Shown: positions 1-9,614, numbered from the stretch's first letter. The stretch: DNA of 64,000 bases from Legionella bozemanae (GCF_001648595.1 NZ_LBAW01000016.1:43347-107346); one strand, 5' to 3'. A program made the numbers and translations. Notes: generated from the letters alone by a model not told the origin.

Positions 1-881
1 TTCTAGAACGGCCTGATGAAGGTCATGTCATCATTGATAACCAATATTTGACAAGTCTTTCAAGAAAAGATTTGGCTTTAGCCCGGCACAAAATGGCAAT
101 GATTTTTCAACAGTTCAATTTACTCAACTCGAAAAATGTTTATGACAACATTGCCCTTCCCATGCGCATTCAAGGAATTGATGAAGAAGCCATTCGGAAT
201 AAAATTGAAGAATTACTGCCAATTGTCGAATTAACCGATAAAAAGCTGGCATACCCCGCACAACTCAGCGGGGGACAAAAACAAAGAGTTGCTATTGCTC
301 GTGCCTTAAGCTGCTCTCCTAAAATTCTGCTTTGCGATGAGGCAACCTCAGCATTAGACCCCGAAACAACCGATTCTATTTTAGCGCTGCTAAAAAAAAT
401 TAATGCGCTTTATGGCATCACTATAATCCTTATCACTCATGAAATGGATGTAGTGAAACGAATTTGTAACCGGTTGGCGGTAATGGTTGATGGCGAGTTG
501 GTTGAAACTACCGCCCTTGCTAATGTATTTAATAAAAAAGATAGTCTGGCTCGAAATATGCTTTATGCGCAGCTCAGTCCACAATTACCTGAATGTCTTA
601 CTAAAAGACTCGCAGATTACATAACTGATAAACCTTTACTGCGCTTATTCTTCCAGGGTGAAGAAGCAACAGTACCGTTTATTAGTCAAACAAGTCGTGA
701 GTTAAATCTAGACATTAACATCTTGCTCGCCAATATAGATCGTTATGATACAGTAACCTGTGGCGTTGTAGTTGTTGAGTTAACTGCACATCAATTTTTA
801 CTTGAAGCATTCATTGAACGCTGTGAACAAGCCAATTTAACTGTGGAGGTTTTAGGTTATGTCCTTCCCAATGGCATATGA
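1..881 (+). CDS. metN: Methionine ABC transporter ATP-binding protein MetN (5' end outside window)
   Basis: This ATPase powers methionine uptake with MetI and MetQ at the inner membrane. The reading frame is open to the left edge of the window, so the start and Walker A are missing; the first visible residues are LERPDEG. Visible ABC motifs, in order, are the Q-loop (FQQFNLL), the signature LSGGQKQR, Walker B ([13 protein letters not shown]) and the H-loop (ITHEMD). The last 80 or so residues match the NIL domain, the C-terminal substrate-sensing domain typical of MetN. The 3' end overlaps metI by 23 bp and contains the metI Shine-Dalgarno GGAGG at 845-849, so the two are probably translationally coupled. 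Confidence 0.93.
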   Translation, partial: LERPDEGHVIIDNQYLTSLSRKDLALARHKMAMIFQQFNLLNSKNVYDNIALPMRIQGIDEEAIRNKIEELLPIVELTDKKLAYPAQLSGGQKQRVAIARALSCSPKILLCDEATSALDPETTDSILALLKKINALYGITIILITHEMDVVKRICNRLAVMVDGELVETTALANVFNKKDSLARNMLYAQLSPQLPECLTKRLADYITDKPLLRLFFQGEEATVPFISQTSRELNLDINILLANIDRYDTVTCGVVVVELTAHQFLLEAFIERCEQANLTVEVLGYVLPNGI

Positions 882-1506
882 TTTATTCATTGCAACATAC
901 GAAACACTGTATATGGTAGCCATCAGTACTTTATTTGCAATTATACTCGGCTTACCTTTAGGAACCTGGCTTTATTCGTCCAGTCATATTAAACCAATGC
1001 CTAAAGTGTATAAGGCATTATCTGCCTTCATTAACATGGCACGCTCCATACCTTTTATTATTTTATTAGTAGCAATTATTCCATTCACCCGGCTTATAGT
1101 GGGTACTTCAATTGGAATGAATGCAGCGATAGTACCTCTTACTCTAGGTGCAACACCCTTTTTTGCTAGATTGGTAGATAATGTTTATCGTAGCTTGCCT
1201 TCAGGCCTTATCGAAACGGGTTATGCAATGGGTGCAAACACCCAACAAATTATCATGCACATTTTATTACCCGAAGCGAAGCCCGGGTTAATTCATGCTA
1301 TTACTGTTACAGCGATTACTTTAGTCAATTATTCAGCAATGGCAGGAACCGTCGGTGCTGGCGGCTTGGGTACTTTAGCAATTAACTATGGTTACCAACG
1401 TTTTGATGCCGGAGTCATGATATCCACAGTAATTATTTTGATTGTGATGGTACAACTGATTCAAATGGCCGGAGATTATTTAGCAAAACGTTTTTTACAT
1501 AACTAG
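859..1506 (+). CDS. metI: Methionine ABC transporter permease MetI
   Basis: Inner-membrane permease of the MetNIQ importer, 215 aa, the usual family length. It has about five hydrophobic segments and a BPD-type permease domain; the EAA-like loop that contacts MetN is seen around [20 protein letters not shown]. The ATG at 859 has GGAGG at 845-849, nine bases upstream, and overlaps the end of metN. The TAG stop (1504-1506) abuts a MITE-like element that separates the gene from metQ. The order N-I-Q is the standard operon order, so the assignment is secure even though metN is incomplete. Confidence 0.94.
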   Translation: MSFPMAYDLFIATYETLYMVAISTLFAIILGLPLGTWLYSSSHIKPMPKVYKALSAFINMARSIPFIILLVAIIPFTRLIVGTSIGMNAAIVPLTLGATPFFARLVDNVYRSLPSGLIETGYAMGANTQQIIMHILLPEAKPGLIHAITVTAITLVNYSAMAGTVGAGGLGTLAINYGYQRFDAGVMISTVIILIVMVQLIQMAGDYLAKRFLHN

Positions 1507-1651
1507 GGTCGGTCTGTTTCCATTTCGCTAGCTTGAGCTAAAATGGTCTGATTTTCGAGTACTGATGCGCAGCATACACAGAGTATGTGAGCATCGAAAC
1601 GCAGAAAATCAGAACAGTTTGGCCAAGATAGTAGAAATGGAAACAGACCCT
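1505..1651. repeat. MITE-like palindromic element, copy 1 (between metI and metQ)
   Basis: About 145 bp with terminal inverted repeats: GGTCTGTTTCCATTTC at 1511-1526 and its complement GAAATGGAAACAGACC at 1634-1649. An inner hairpin is visible, with CTGATTTT/AAAATCAG, GATGC/GCATC and CATAC/GTATG pairing. The same element recurs at 46631-46772, with relics at 49138-49192 and 59255-59366. It has no coding capacity. It splits the metNIQ transcription unit without disturbing the metQ ribosome binding site. Confidence 0.85.
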
Positions 1652-1673
1652 GTATTATTTTTTGGAGTATTAA

Positions 1674-2450
1674 ATGCGTATTTTAGCTTATTGCGTCTTA
1701 TTATTGAGTCTTGTTGCATGCAACAAACCCTCACCAAATACTTTGGTAATAGGAACCATTGCAGGTCCTGAAACTGAACTGGTTGAAACAGCAAAAGAAG
1801 TAGCAAAGAACAAATACGACTTAAATATAAAAATTGTAACCTTCAATGATTACAATTTACCCAATGAAGCATTACAAGATGGAAGCTTGGATGCGAATGT
1901 CTACCAACACTTGCCTTATCTTAATGCAGCTATTAAAGCCCATGGATATACTTTAGAGGCGATAGGTAGAACATTTGTTTACCCCATGGGAATTTATTCC
2001 AAAAAATATACTTCGCTACAACAATTGCCGGAAAAGGCAGTAATCGCCCTCCCCAATGACCCCAGCAATGAAATGCGAGCACTGCAATTATTGGAAAAAG
2101 CACAATTGATTACCTTAAAACCGACTGAAAATACGGGTCTAAAAGATATTGCAACAAATCCACATCACCTGCAATTCAAGGAAATGGATGCCGCACAATT
2201 GCCAAGAGTTTTACCCGATGTGGATGCAGCAGTAATCAATACAACCTTTGCCTTGCCTGCAGGTCTGAATCCTTCACGTGATGCTTTATTTACTGAAGAT
2301 AAGAACTCACCTTATGCCAATATCATCGTCATTCGCAGTAACACTCCTAAAAAAGAACAACTGGAGCTTTTTGTTAAGGCATTAAACTCTGAAGAGGTTA
2401 AAGAAAAAGCTAAAACTTTATTTGGAGACTCCGCTATTCCTGCCTGGTAG
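1674..2450 (+). CDS. metQ: Methionine-binding lipoprotein MetQ (NlpA family)
   Basis: Periplasmic-side substrate-binding lipoprotein that delivers methionine to MetI/MetN. It is 258 aa with a short hydrophobic signal ending in a lipobox (LSLVAC), so Cys16 would be lipidated. The body carries NLPA family features such as the ALQDGSLDANVYQHLPYL segment, LPNDPSNEMRALQLLE and the INTTFALPAGL stretch. The ATG at 1674 is preceded by TGGAG eight bases upstream. It is the third gene of metNIQ, but it lies 167 bp from metI because of the inserted element, so co-transcription must read through a strong hairpin. Confidence 0.93.
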   Translation: MRILAYCVLLLSLVACNKPSPNTLVIGTIAGPETELVETAKEVAKNKYDLNIKIVTFNDYNLPNEALQDGSLDANVYQHLPYLNAAIKAHGYTLEAIGRTFVYPMGIYSKKYTSLQQLPEKAVIALPNDPSNEMRALQLLEKAQLITLKPTENTGLKDIATNPHHLQFKEMDAAQLPRVLPDVDAAVINTTFALPAGLNPSRDALFTEDKNSPYANIIVIRSNTPKKEQLELFVKALNSEEVKEKAKTLFGDSAIPAW

Positions 2451-2472
2451 AATCTATTTAGATTTTTTATAT

Positions 2473-2508
2473 AACCCGGGTGAAGGCAAAGCCGTCACCC
2501 GGGGTTTT
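2473..2508 (+). terminator. Probable intrinsic terminator of metNIQ
   Basis: The arms AACCCGGGTGA (2473-2483) and TCACCCGGGGTT (2495-2506) flank an inner AGGCAAAGCCG that can also pair, followed by TTTT. It sits 22 bp after the metQ stop. The stem resembles the compact hairpin (GGGTGnAGGCnAAGCCGTAACCC) found in the half palindromes at 46277 and 50121, so it may be a repeat recruited as a terminator. Confidence 0.6.
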
Positions 2509-2957
2509 AAAATAGGTTTCCTTTGTTCCAATCCTCATCGTACCGCTCTCGCGAACATCAACATATATTGGGTGACCATCAAATTAACAGAAAGAAGACA
2601 TTGTCATTCCTGTGAGGGCAAGAACTCATCCATGATGAAGCACATTGCCAATATAAAAACGGATCCCCTACTCGAGGATGACAGAATTACTTGCAAATTG
2701 AGTAAAATGAAATAGTAAATGCTCTTAGCTTGACAGCCATAGCATACAGCTCAGCCTGCGCTTGTTTTAAGCAAGATTAGCCGAGCATTTATCTGTTCAT
2801 GTCATGCATAAAGCACAATAAGCGGTAAAAAAGAGCGATTTGTTTACCCAATCTTAACAATCCTTACCATTTAGGCCTAATCCTATCTTAATGAATAAGT
2901 GTTATACTTCATAAAAGTGTTATACTTTATAAAAAAGAGCTCCTGAGGTACCATTCT
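2509..2957. other. Non-coding stretch upstream of the 505-aa gene
   Basis: About 450 bp without a convincing gene. A weak open frame runs through the first 200 bp but starts inside metQ and has no ribosome binding site of its own. The segment near 2601-2690 (GTCATTCCTGTGAGGGCAAG onward) looks like a decayed dispersed repeat. The last 70 bp carry the duplicated -10-like box annotated separately. Confidence 0.5.
2897..2932 (+). promoter_or_regulatory. Tandem 18-bp repeat with two TATACT boxes
   Basis: Two adjacent copies of AAGTGTTATACTTYATAA (2897-2914 and 2915-2932) differ at one base. Each carries TATACT (2903-2908 and 2921-2926), a good -10 hexamer, 32 to 50 bp before the ATG at 2958. No strong -35 box is visible. 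Exact duplication of a -10 region would give two start points 18 bp apart; alternatively these are direct-repeat binding sites for a regulator. Confidence 0.45.
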
Positions 2958-4475
2958 ATGCCTTCATTTAGACAAGCATTTTATAATATATTAAAATCTA
3001 GAAGATTTTTGGATCAATTTAGTCCCGAAGAACAGGAAAGAATTTATCAAAAATACCGCGACTCTATTGGGTTAACTCAAGACGTAGCTAAAGACATGGG
3101 GGCTGGGGCTTTTAAGGCTCATGCTGATAAGCGAATCCAAGATTTTTCAGGTTTTAAAACACAAGTAGGTTCAGAAAAGGAAGATACCTTTGCAAAACTA
3201 ATCCAAGGAGATGATCCTGCTGAGAAAAAAGAAGTTAGAACAAAACTCGAAGGACTATTGAAACCTCAAAAGTTTTATACAGACGCTCAAGAAACATATA
3301 AAGATTCAATGGAGTTCTTTAAAAAACGGGTCAACCAAATCCCTGAGCTTTCCGTAGAGCAAATTCGAGGCTATCTTGAACAAATTAATCAGAGGGGTAG
3401 AAAAGCGATAGAAGCTCAGCAAAAAAAAGAACTAGAAGATTTTAAAGCTGAACTTAATACCCCTGAATTTTCAAAAAAAATCGAAAAAGCCTTAGGCAAA
3501 ACTCCTGATGAAGTAGAAAAAATAAAAAAAGATTTAATAGCAGAGATGGAAAAAAACCATACAGATCAACTTACTGCATTTAACGACTCGGCAAAAGCAA
3601 ACCTGACTATACTCGATAAAGCCTCTGCTCTTGAAAAAAAACGTCTTATCTTCACTGGTCAATTGGAAAGTTGGCAAGATCAACTCAGCTCCTCCCAAAG
3701 AGATGAAATGGAGCGGGAAATGGCACTGGCAAGGGCGGAGAGTCTTAAAAGACGAGGTATGGAAGCGCCAACTAGAAATACACGCGCTTATGTAGATTGT
3801 GAAAAAGGTACAATCTCCGCCATAAATCCAGAAGATTTAAATTTTATCATTTCCTTATCAGGTAAAAAGCTGCACCATACCAAAGGGAAAGATGGCGAAC
3901 CCGGTCTTTGGACTGCAACTATGCCATCCCGCATCTTATCTCCCTTTTACTATTTAAGTAATAAAGAATTGCCCAAGGTAGACATGTTGACTATGGCTCA
4001 AGCAGTAAGAGCCTCTGGCTTTGATTCAATCACCATGACTATTAATTTCGAAGATGAGAAGACTCGAAAACAAAGAGCAAGACAAGCTTATGAAGCGGCA
4101 CTCGAAGCAGGCTTTGAGCCAGGTCCACTACCTGGAGAAGAAAAGAAAGATGAAAAAGAGCAAGTAAGAGGTATTCATCTAAAAGATGGATCTGGCAAGG
4201 AAATTAAGCCCGAAGAAATCTTCTCTGCTAGCGAGTTGAGGTTACTTCATGAAAAAGCAGCTGAAAAACGTCAAAAAATTAGTAACTTACTTAAAGATGC
4301 GCCTCGACAAGAACCTTCAGAAAAACTCACTCAGCAATATCGCAAAGAAATCGATGATGGCAGGGTTCTGGCAAGAATGGCAGGTAAAACGCAGAAAGAA
4401 ATAGAAGATGAACAAGAAAAAGTACATAAACAAGAAGCTGAGCACGAACAAGTGGTAAAGGGTATTACCGGTTAA
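2958..4475 (+). CDS. Coiled-coil protein, candidate Dot/Icm effector
   Basis: A hydrophilic 505-aa protein with no signal peptide and no membrane segment. Residues about 100-260 are rich in Lys/Glu heptads and predict long helices or coiled coil. Residues about 340-385 (MLTMAQAVRASGFDSITMTI, then AYEAALEAGFEPGP) resemble the fold pattern of the LPD7 type of polyvalent-protein domain, A..GF.SI...AY.AAL.AGF.P; this is a weak, by-eye match. The C-terminal 35 residues hold a Glu-rich block (EIEDEQEKVHKQEAEHEQ), the sort of E-block seen in substrates of the Legionella Dot/Icm secretion system. The ATG at 2958 follows CCTGAGG. Function is unknown; the effector call is an inference. Confidence 0.6.
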   Translation: MPSFRQAFYNILKSRRFLDQFSPEEQERIYQKYRDSIGLTQDVAKDMGAGAFKAHADKRIQDFSGFKTQVGSEKEDTFAKLIQGDDPAEKKEVRTKLEGLLKPQKFYTDAQETYKDSMEFFKKRVNQIPELSVEQIRGYLEQINQRGRKAIEAQQKKELEDFKAELNTPEFSKKIEKALGKTPDEVEKIKKDLIAEMEKNHTDQLTAFNDSAKANLTILDKASALEKKRLIFTGQLESWQDQLSSSQRDEMEREMALARAESLKRRGMEAPTRNTRAYVDCEKGTISAINPEDLNFIISLSGKKLHHTKGKDGEPGLWTATMPSRILSPFYYLSNKELPKVDMLTMAQAVRASGFDSITMTINFEDEKTRKQRARQAYEAALEAGFEPGPLPGEEKKDEKEQVRGIHLKDGSGKEIKPEEIFSASELRLLHEKAAEKRQKISNLLKDAPRQEPSEKLTQQYRKEIDDGRVLARMAGKTQKEIEDEQEKVHKQEAEHEQVVKGITG

Positions 4476-4483
4476 CTACAAAT

Positions 4484-4515
4484 CCTGGTTTTTTGATTTT
4501 TTAAATTAAACCAGG
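4484..4515 (+). terminator. Hairpin after the 505-aa gene
   Basis: CCTGGTTT (4484-4491) pairs with AAACCAGG (4508-4515) across an AT-rich loop, 9 bp after the stop. There is no T-tract after the stem, so it could be a weak terminator or an mRNA-stabilising hairpin. Confidence 0.35.
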
Positions 4516-4626
4516 TATTCACGCTTCGATCACTTCTCAAAACATGGTCAAAAAATTCCACTATTCCCCCAACTTAATTTCTGTTATTTTATAAGATTAA
4601 CTACGGGTTAGGCTAAGGAGATAGCT

Positions 4627-4794
4627 ATGGATACTCGTGAATTTGAAGAAGACGTGAACGACATGGAAGAGTTGGGTGTTGATACACTCCTACCTTCGGA
4701 AACAAATCCTTCAACTAAATTGGAACGAAGAAGAAGAATAGAAGACTTATTTGAAGAAAAACGCCTCCGAGAAGAACTCGCGGAATTTGGTTAG
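4627..4794 (+). CDS. Small acidic protein, PA3496-like
   Basis: A 55-aa protein preceded by AGGAGAT seven bases before the ATG. It begins MDTREFEEDVNDMEE and ends with a charged helix (LERRRRIEDLFEEKRLREEL, then AEFG). This small size, the acidic N-terminal half and the RRRIEDxxEEKRLREEL C-terminal helix resemble the short PA3496-type proteins annotated in other gammaproteobacteria as putative envelope integrity proteins. I base this on pattern memory, so the family name is tentative. It converges on rsmJ, with a palindromic repeat filling the gap between them. Confidence 0.7.
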   Translation: MDTREFEEDVNDMEELGVDTLLPSETNPSTKLERRRRIEDLFEEKRLREELAEFG

Positions 4795-4795
4795 T

Positions 4796-4879
4796 ATTGT
4801 AGCCTGGGTGCAGCGCAGCGAAACCCGGGAGAAATAGTCCTGAATCCCGGGTTTCGCTGCGCTGCACCCAGGCTACAAT
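4796..4879. repeat. REP-like palindrome, copy A
   Basis: Perfect inverted repeat of about 35 bp arms (ATTGTAGCCTGGGTGCAGCG... and complement) around a 14-base centre. The core palindrome GTAGCC...GGCTAC is 4799-4876. It lies between the convergent 55-aa gene and rsmJ, and its right end supplies the TAG stop of rsmJ (4873-4875 on the minus strand). Arm-specific bases here are CGCAGCGAAA paired with TTTCGCTGCG. Confidence 0.92.
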
Positions 4880-5604
4880 TGCCGCAAATTAGAAAAATAA
4901 ATATCAAACCGTACTGTTTTTCCCTCTATAGCTGCATTTTCAGGCAATAAAGGTTTTATTTTTTGCGGCCATTTTACTACTACTTTTTGCTTCGTCCGAG
5001 TTATCGCCAATTGAATGAGTTCGAGTGCGTCTTCATCAGCACCGATTATTTGTTGTAATGCTTGCATTTCTTTTTTTACCAATGCCGATTTACTACGTTC
5101 CGGGTGCATGGGATCAATGTAAATAACGTCAGGGTAGTCTTGTTCTGCTAAGGAGCTCAAATAGGAATAAGCATCCCCAGCATGAAGTATCAAATGCAGT
5201 GGATGTTGCTCTAACTCATTTCTGCGAATTAAAGCATCTGACAATAAAGAAGCCATAACAGGATGACGTTCAAACATTAATACTTCAGCACCAAAACTGG
5301 CTAAAATGGCGGAATCGCGCCCCCAACCCGCAGTTGCATCAATAATTTTAAGGCCGGGAGAAGGTTTGCAGGCACGGACTAATCCTTGCTTTTTCCCCTC
5401 AGATTTTCTTTTACTCCAAAAAGCGGCACCGAACTCAGCAGAGATTGGGGAAAAACCAGCTATTTTTAATGACAGTTGATTTTCAGTAACAAAGAGACAA
5501 GCACTTGCATTTTTGTCTAAAATAAAATTCAATTGTTTTGCAATTGCCTTTGCTTTATCGTGTAGGTCTTCATGCTCATAACCTACAGCTGAAATATTCA
5601 ACAT
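4873..5604 (-). CDS. rsmJ: 16S rRNA (guanine1516-N2)-methyltransferase RsmJ
   Basis: SAM-dependent enzyme that makes m2G1516 in 16S rRNA, cytoplasmic, 243 aa against about 250 in E. coli. The SAM-binding motif is DATAGWGRDSAILASFG with the acidic residue in FERHPV. The hallmark IYIDPMHPERSKSALVKKEM block (catalytic DPMxP followed by SALVKKEM) and a C-terminal VVVKWP then VRFDIY are all present. The ATG at 5604 is chosen for agreement with family length. The stop codon TAG lies inside the end of palindrome A, so the final residues read into the repeat boundary. Confidence 0.92.
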   Translation of the reverse strand: MLNISAVGYEHEDLHDKAKAIAKQLNFILDKNASACLFVTENQLSLKIAGFSPISAEFGAAFWSKRKSEGKKQGLVRACKPSPGLKIIDATAGWGRDSAILASFGAEVLMFERHPVMASLLSDALIRRNELEQHPLHLILHAGDAYSYLSSLAEQDYPDVIYIDPMHPERSKSALVKKEMQALQQIIGADEDALELIQLAITRTKQKVVVKWPQKIKPLLPENAAIEGKTVRFDIYFSNLRQL

Positions 5605-5638
5605 ATTTAAACCACAAAAAATATAAAATTGTAGAATT

Positions 5639-5728
5639 GTAGCCTGGGTGCAGCGCAGCGGAACCCGGGGTTGAGCGTTTTATCCATCCCCATAAATCCC
5701 GGGTTCCGCTGCGCTGCACCCAGGCTAC
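5639..5728. repeat. REP-like palindrome, copy B
   Basis: 90-bp inverted repeat, GTAGCCTGGGTGCAGCGCAG... with its complement ending at 5728, and a 24-28 base centre. The arm-specific bases are CGCAGCGGAA/TTCCGCTGCG. It sits between the 3' end of glyS and the start of rsmJ, both on the minus strand, and could act as a transcript boundary. Confidence 0.92.
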
Positions 5729-5736
5729 GTACTGTA

Positions 5737-7812
5737 TTACCCAATCTGTAATAAAGAAATATCCGCAACTCCTTGCAACAACTCCTGCAATCGTGCCAGA
5801 AGTGCTAAACGATTAGCTTTTATTGCTGGATTCTCCACCATGACCATTACTTTATCAAAGAAAAGATCTACCGGTTCTTTCAGGCTGGCAAGTAATTTAA
5901 GTAGTAGTCCATAATCAGCAGAGCGATACAAAGGTTCTACCGCTCGTGCAATTTGATTAATATGAACATATAAAAACTTCTCCGGTTCCTCTTCAAAAAG
6001 TTGTTCATTAACAGCTGACAAACTTTGTCTGCCTGCTTGAGAAAGCAGATTATTCACGCGCTTGCATGCAGCAGAAAGAGAAGCTGCTTCCGGCAGTTTC
6101 ACAAACAATTGCAGCGCACTCAAACGCTTGTCCAAATCATACAGCCAATCCTCTTGGCGAGCTCGTACCGCATGTACCAAATCAATACTCAGTCCTTGGC
6201 TTTGGTAATGAGATTGCAAACGCTCCAGAATAAAAGATTTCAATTCACTCTGTAAATTAGGCTCAATAGTTATCAGGTTGCCATAATGAATAATTGCTTG
6301 TTCAATTAATGTGCTTAAATTGAGTTGTGCTGGTGTTGCAATAAGTAAACGGACAACAGCTAAAGCATGACGACGTAACTTAAACGGATCTTTTACCCCT
6401 GAAGGCTTTTGCCCTATACCAAAAATACCAACCAAAGTATCGATCCGGTCTGCTAAAGATAATGCCAACCCCAAATCAGACTCAGGTAAACTGTCCGCAG
6501 CAAAACGCGGCATATATTGTTCATTTAAAGCTTGGGCAACAATTTGATCCTCGCCATCATTGAGGGCGTAATAATATCCCATTAATCCCTGCAACTCAGG
6601 AAATTCACCAACCATTCCTGTCAACAAATCACATTTGCTTAACTGCGCTGCACGTTGTGCCTGTTGTATGTTCAAATGCATAGCAGGGCTTAAATAAGTC
6701 ATTAACGCCTCAATCCGTAACGCTTTATCCTGTAAACTTCCTAGTTTGGCTTGAAAAACAACGTGTTCTGTACCCGAAATACGCTGACTTAAAGGCAGTT
6801 TTTTATCTTGTCGAAAAAAGAATGCTGCATCACTTAAACGCGCTCGCATCACTTTTTCATTCCCTAAAATAACTTGTTTTGGATTGCTACTGACAATGTT
6901 CGAAACCGTAATAAAATGGGGTAGCAATTTCCCTTGGTTATCCTTTAAAGCAAAACATTTTTGATGTGATTGCATTGAAGCAATTAAAGATTCAGCAGGA
7001 ACCTCAAGAAATTCTTTTTCAAAATCAGCCATTAAAGCCTGAGGCCATTCGACAATTGAAGTCACTTCATCAAGCAAATCTTCGGGCATGATTACTGTAG
7101 CCTGAATGGACGCTGCTAACTCTTCAATTTGTTTTTTAATCATTTGCTTTCTGGTTGCAAAATCAGCAATAACAAAAGCTTCCTTCATTTGTGATTCATA
7201 ACTTTGTGCCGAGTTAATTACGACGTGTTGTGGATGATGGAAACGGTGTCCTCTACTGTTACGGTCACTTTGAATTCCCAAAAGAGTATGCTCAATTACC
7301 TTGTCACCATACAGCATTACAACCCAATGCACAGGTCGCGCAAACTCTTCATCTCCTGCTCCCCAACGCATGGGTTTAGCAATCGGCAAAGCAGTCAAGG
7401 ATTGACTAATTAAAGCCGGTAGCAAATCTTTGGTTTTATTACCTTGGCTTTGCGTTTCATAGACAATCCAATCCCCTTTTTCTGTTTCTATTCGGGAAAG
7501 TTGTTCCACTTCTACACCACATGATTTGGCAAAGCCAAGTAAAGCAGGTGTTGGTTTGTCCTCTTTATCGTAAGCAGCAGCTAATGCAGGGCCTCGACGG
7601 GTAACAATCTGGCTTTTTTGCTCTTCTTGCAAATCAAAAATAGTAATTGCGATACGCCTTGGTGTTGCAAAACGCTTTACTTGTCCATAGCTTAATTGTG
7701 CTTTATCCAATGCAGCCAATAATTGATTAGCAAACTCATCAGCCAAAGGCCAAACTGAACCAGAAGGCAACTCTTCACAACCCAATTCAAAAATAAAATC
7801 ATTGACCATCAC
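5737..7812 (-). CDS. glyS: Glycyl-tRNA synthetase beta subunit
   Basis: Beta subunit of the alpha2beta2 bacterial glycyl-tRNA synthetase, 691 aa, the standard length. It recognises tRNA-Gly and supports aminoacylation by GlyQ. Family features include the N-terminal [32 protein letters not shown], the [18 protein letters not shown] block, [16 protein letters not shown], and the C-terminal HD-like and anticodon-binding region ([35 protein letters not shown]). It overlaps glyQ by 14 bp on the minus strand, the usual glyQS arrangement. It begins ATGATG; either Met could be the start. Confidence 0.96.
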   Translation of the reverse strand: MMVNDFIFELGCEELPSGSVWPLADEFANQLLAALDKAQLSYGQVKRFATPRRIAITIFDLQEEQKSQIVTRRGPALAAAYDKEDKPTPALLGFAKSCGVEVEQLSRIETEKGDWIVYETQSQGNKTKDLLPALISQSLTALPIAKPMRWGAGDEEFARPVHWVVMLYGDKVIEHTLLGIQSDRNSRGHRFHHPQHVVINSAQSYESQMKEAFVIADFATRKQMIKKQIEELAASIQATVIMPEDLLDEVTSIVEWPQALMADFEKEFLEVPAESLIASMQSHQKCFALKDNQGKLLPHFITVSNIVSSNPKQVILGNEKVMRARLSDAAFFFRQDKKLPLSQRISGTEHVVFQAKLGSLQDKALRIEALMTYLSPAMHLNIQQAQRAAQLSKCDLLTGMVGEFPELQGLMGYYYALNDGEDQIVAQALNEQYMPRFAADSLPESDLGLALSLADRIDTLVGIFGIGQKPSGVKDPFKLRRHALAVVRLLIATPAQLNLSTLIEQAIIHYGNLITIEPNLQSELKSFILERLQSHYQSQGLSIDLVHAVRARQEDWLYDLDKRLSALQLFVKLPEAASLSAACKRVNNLLSQAGRQSLSAVNEQLFEEEPEKFLYVHINQIARAVEPLYRSADYGLLLKLLASLKEPVDLFFDKVMVMVENPAIKANRLALLARLQELLQGVADISLLQIG

Positions 7813-8710
7813 ACACCTTCTGGTTAAGCATAGGAAAACCCAAAGCTTCGCGTGCTTGATAATAAGCCTGCGCTACTGCTCTTGATAAATGCCTTACGCG
7901 TAAAATATAACGCTGTCTTTCAGTAACGGATATCGCTTTGCGAGCATCGAGCAAGTTAAATGAGTGGGATGCTTTAATTACCATTTCATAAGCAGGAAGT
8001 GGTAATTGTAACGCGATCAGTTTTTGTGCCTCACTCTCATAATAATCAAATTGTTTAAATAATTCTTCTACATTGGCATGTTCAAAGTTATAAGCGGACA
8101 TTTCCACTTCATTTTGATGGAACACATTACCATAAGTTATTGTGCCATTAGCAGTATTGCTCCAGGGAAGATCAAATAAATTATCCACTCCTAATATATA
8201 CATTGCCAAACGTTCCAAACCATAAGTCAATTCACCAGTGACCGGCGCACACACCAAACCACCTGCTTGTTGGAAATAGGTAAATTGGGATACTTCCATA
8301 CCGTTTTGCCAAACCTCCCATCCTAAACCCCACGCGCCTAAAGTAGGCGACTCCCAGTTGTCTTCAACAAAACGAATGTCATCTGCTAAAGGATCCACTC
8401 CCAGTGCACGTAAGGAATCCAAATATTTATCTTGTATATCTAGAGGAGAAGGCTTGAGCACTACTTGAAATTGATAATAATGTTGTACACGATTTGGGTT
8501 ATCCCCATAACGACCATCAGTAGGTCTTCGGGAAGGCTGTACATAAGCAGCCGACCAGGGTTCAGGCCCTATTGCCCGCAAGAAAGTGGCCGGATGGAAA
8601 GTACCCGCACCAACTTCCATATCAAAGGGTTGTAAAATGACACATCCTTGAGCAGCCCAATATTGCTGCAAAGTGAGAATAATATCCTGAAATGTAGATG
8701 GTTTTGTCAT
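7799..8710 (-). CDS. glyQ: Glycyl-tRNA synthetase alpha subunit
   Basis: Catalytic class II subunit that activates glycine, 303 aa. It has the highly conserved start [18 protein letters not shown], the motif [20 protein letters not shown], the block [17 protein letters not shown] and [20 protein letters not shown]. It is first in the glyQS operon and overlaps glyS by 14 bp. No T-box or other tRNA-sensing leader is visible in the 110-bp gap upstream, as expected in a gammaproteobacterium. Confidence 0.97.
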   Translation of the reverse strand: MTKPSTFQDIILTLQQYWAAQGCVILQPFDMEVGAGTFHPATFLRAIGPEPWSAAYVQPSRRPTDGRYGDNPNRVQHYYQFQVVLKPSPLDIQDKYLDSLRALGVDPLADDIRFVEDNWESPTLGAWGLGWEVWQNGMEVSQFTYFQQAGGLVCAPVTGELTYGLERLAMYILGVDNLFDLPWSNTANGTITYGNVFHQNEVEMSAYNFEHANVEELFKQFDYYESEAQKLIALQLPLPAYEMVIKASHSFNLLDARKAISVTERQRYILRVRHLSRAVAQAYYQAREALGFPMLNQKVCDGQ

Positions 8711-8782
8711 GAAGATCTCAACATATTCTAGGTAAAAGCCGAAACCCGAATCTCGGGAGTTGTTTGCAGAGAAGAGGTATTC

Positions 8783-8809
8783 CCGGGTTATGGATTCCCC
8801 TTAACCCGG
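8783..8809. terminator. Hairpin between the DsbA-like gene and glyQ
   Basis: CCGGGTTA (8783-8790) pairs with TAACCCGG (8802-8809). It lies 14 bp past the stop of the minus-strand DsbA-like gene. No T-run follows on either strand. It shares the CCCGGGTTA core with the palindromic repeats and may be a decayed member. Confidence 0.35.
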
Positions 8810-8822
8810 ATTGCTACGGTAC

Positions 8823-9614
8823 TTATGAATTACCTGCTGCTTTCTTAATTAATTCTTGTAGCGACTCTTCACTGGCAGCACCAGGTATAAACGAGGGCTC
8901 AGAACCTTCTTTAAATTGACCATTTGGAGTTGAGGCAACTATAAACGCAGGAGTCCCCATCAGATGTAACTTTTCTGCTAATTCACGGTTTGCGTCTAAA
9001 ATAGCAGTTACTTCTTTGCTTTGCATATCTGTCTTAAATTTTTTCATATCCAAACCTAAAGACTTAGCAGTAGACATAATGATTTGATCATTTAAGCGTT
9101 TGTCGATAGAAATCAATGCATTATGCATGGCTTGATATTTACCTTGCATACCAGCTGCTAAAGCAGCTCTAGAAGCTAACTCAGAGCTCTTACCAAAAAT
9201 TGGGAATTCTTTATAAATAACACGCAAATCACTGTCTTTCTTAATCAGGCTGTCAATAATTGGTGACATTTTTTTGCAATGAATGCATTGATAATCAAAA
9301 AATTCTACTATAGTCACATTACCTTTTGGATTACCTACAATCGTAGTTTTGCCCAGGAATAATTGATCTGTATTTTCTTTAATTGCAGATTGGGCTTGCT
9401 GCTGCATATTTTGTTGTTGTTTTTGTTGCAGAGCTTGTGACGCTTCCAAAAGCACTTCTGGATTTGCTACTAAATAGTCATGCACTACTTTTTCGATTTC
9501 TTTTTTTTGTGCATCAGACATAGGAGTTGTATTATTGGTATCTGCTGCCATAATTGCAGGTGATACTAAAGATGCTGTCAGCGCTCCTACTGTTAATAAA
9601 TTTGTAAATTTCAC
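8823..9614 (-). CDS. Com1/DsbA2-type periplasmic thiol:disulfide oxidoreductase
   Basis: Exported thioredoxin-fold protein, 263 aa, that forms or isomerises disulfides in envelope proteins. A cleavable signal peptide ends near AIMAAD. A helical N-terminal extension (residues about 30-90, with NPEVLLEASQALQQKQQQN) matches the dimerisation arm of the Com1/DsbA2 group, which in L. pneumophila serves virulence-related disulfide folding. The active site is FFDYQCIHCKKM (CxxC = CIHC) and the cis-Pro loop is MGTPAF. The start is GTG at 9612-9614 with GGGGA six bases upstream. No partner DsbB or DsbD is in the window. Confidence 0.88.
   Translation of the reverse strand: MKFTNLLTVGALTASLVSPAIMAADTNNTTPMSDAQKKEIEKVVHDYLVANPEVLLEASQALQQKQQQNMQQQAQSAIKENTDQLFLGKTTIVGNPKGNVTIVEFFDYQCIHCKKMSPIIDSLIKKDSDLRVIYKEFPIFGKSSELASRAALAAGMQGKYQAMHNALISIDKRLNDQIIMSTAKSLGLDMKKFKTDMQSKEVTAILDANRELAEKLHLMGTPAFIVASTPNGQFKEGSEPSFIPGAASEESLQELIKKAAGNS

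Noticed and set aside
2422..2715. Open frame of 97 codons starting inside metQ
   Set aside because: It starts within metQ in another frame, runs through the terminator hairpin and a decayed repeat, has no ribosome binding site and no protein-like composition.
4796..5728. CRISPR-like pair of repeats around rsmJ
   Set aside because: The two palindromes are about 800 bp apart, flank a normal gene and belong to a dispersed family; there are no regular spacers and no cas genes.
8711..8822. T-box leader for glyQS
   Set aside because: No specifier loop or antiterminator motif is visible, and T-boxes are not expected in gammaproteobacteria.
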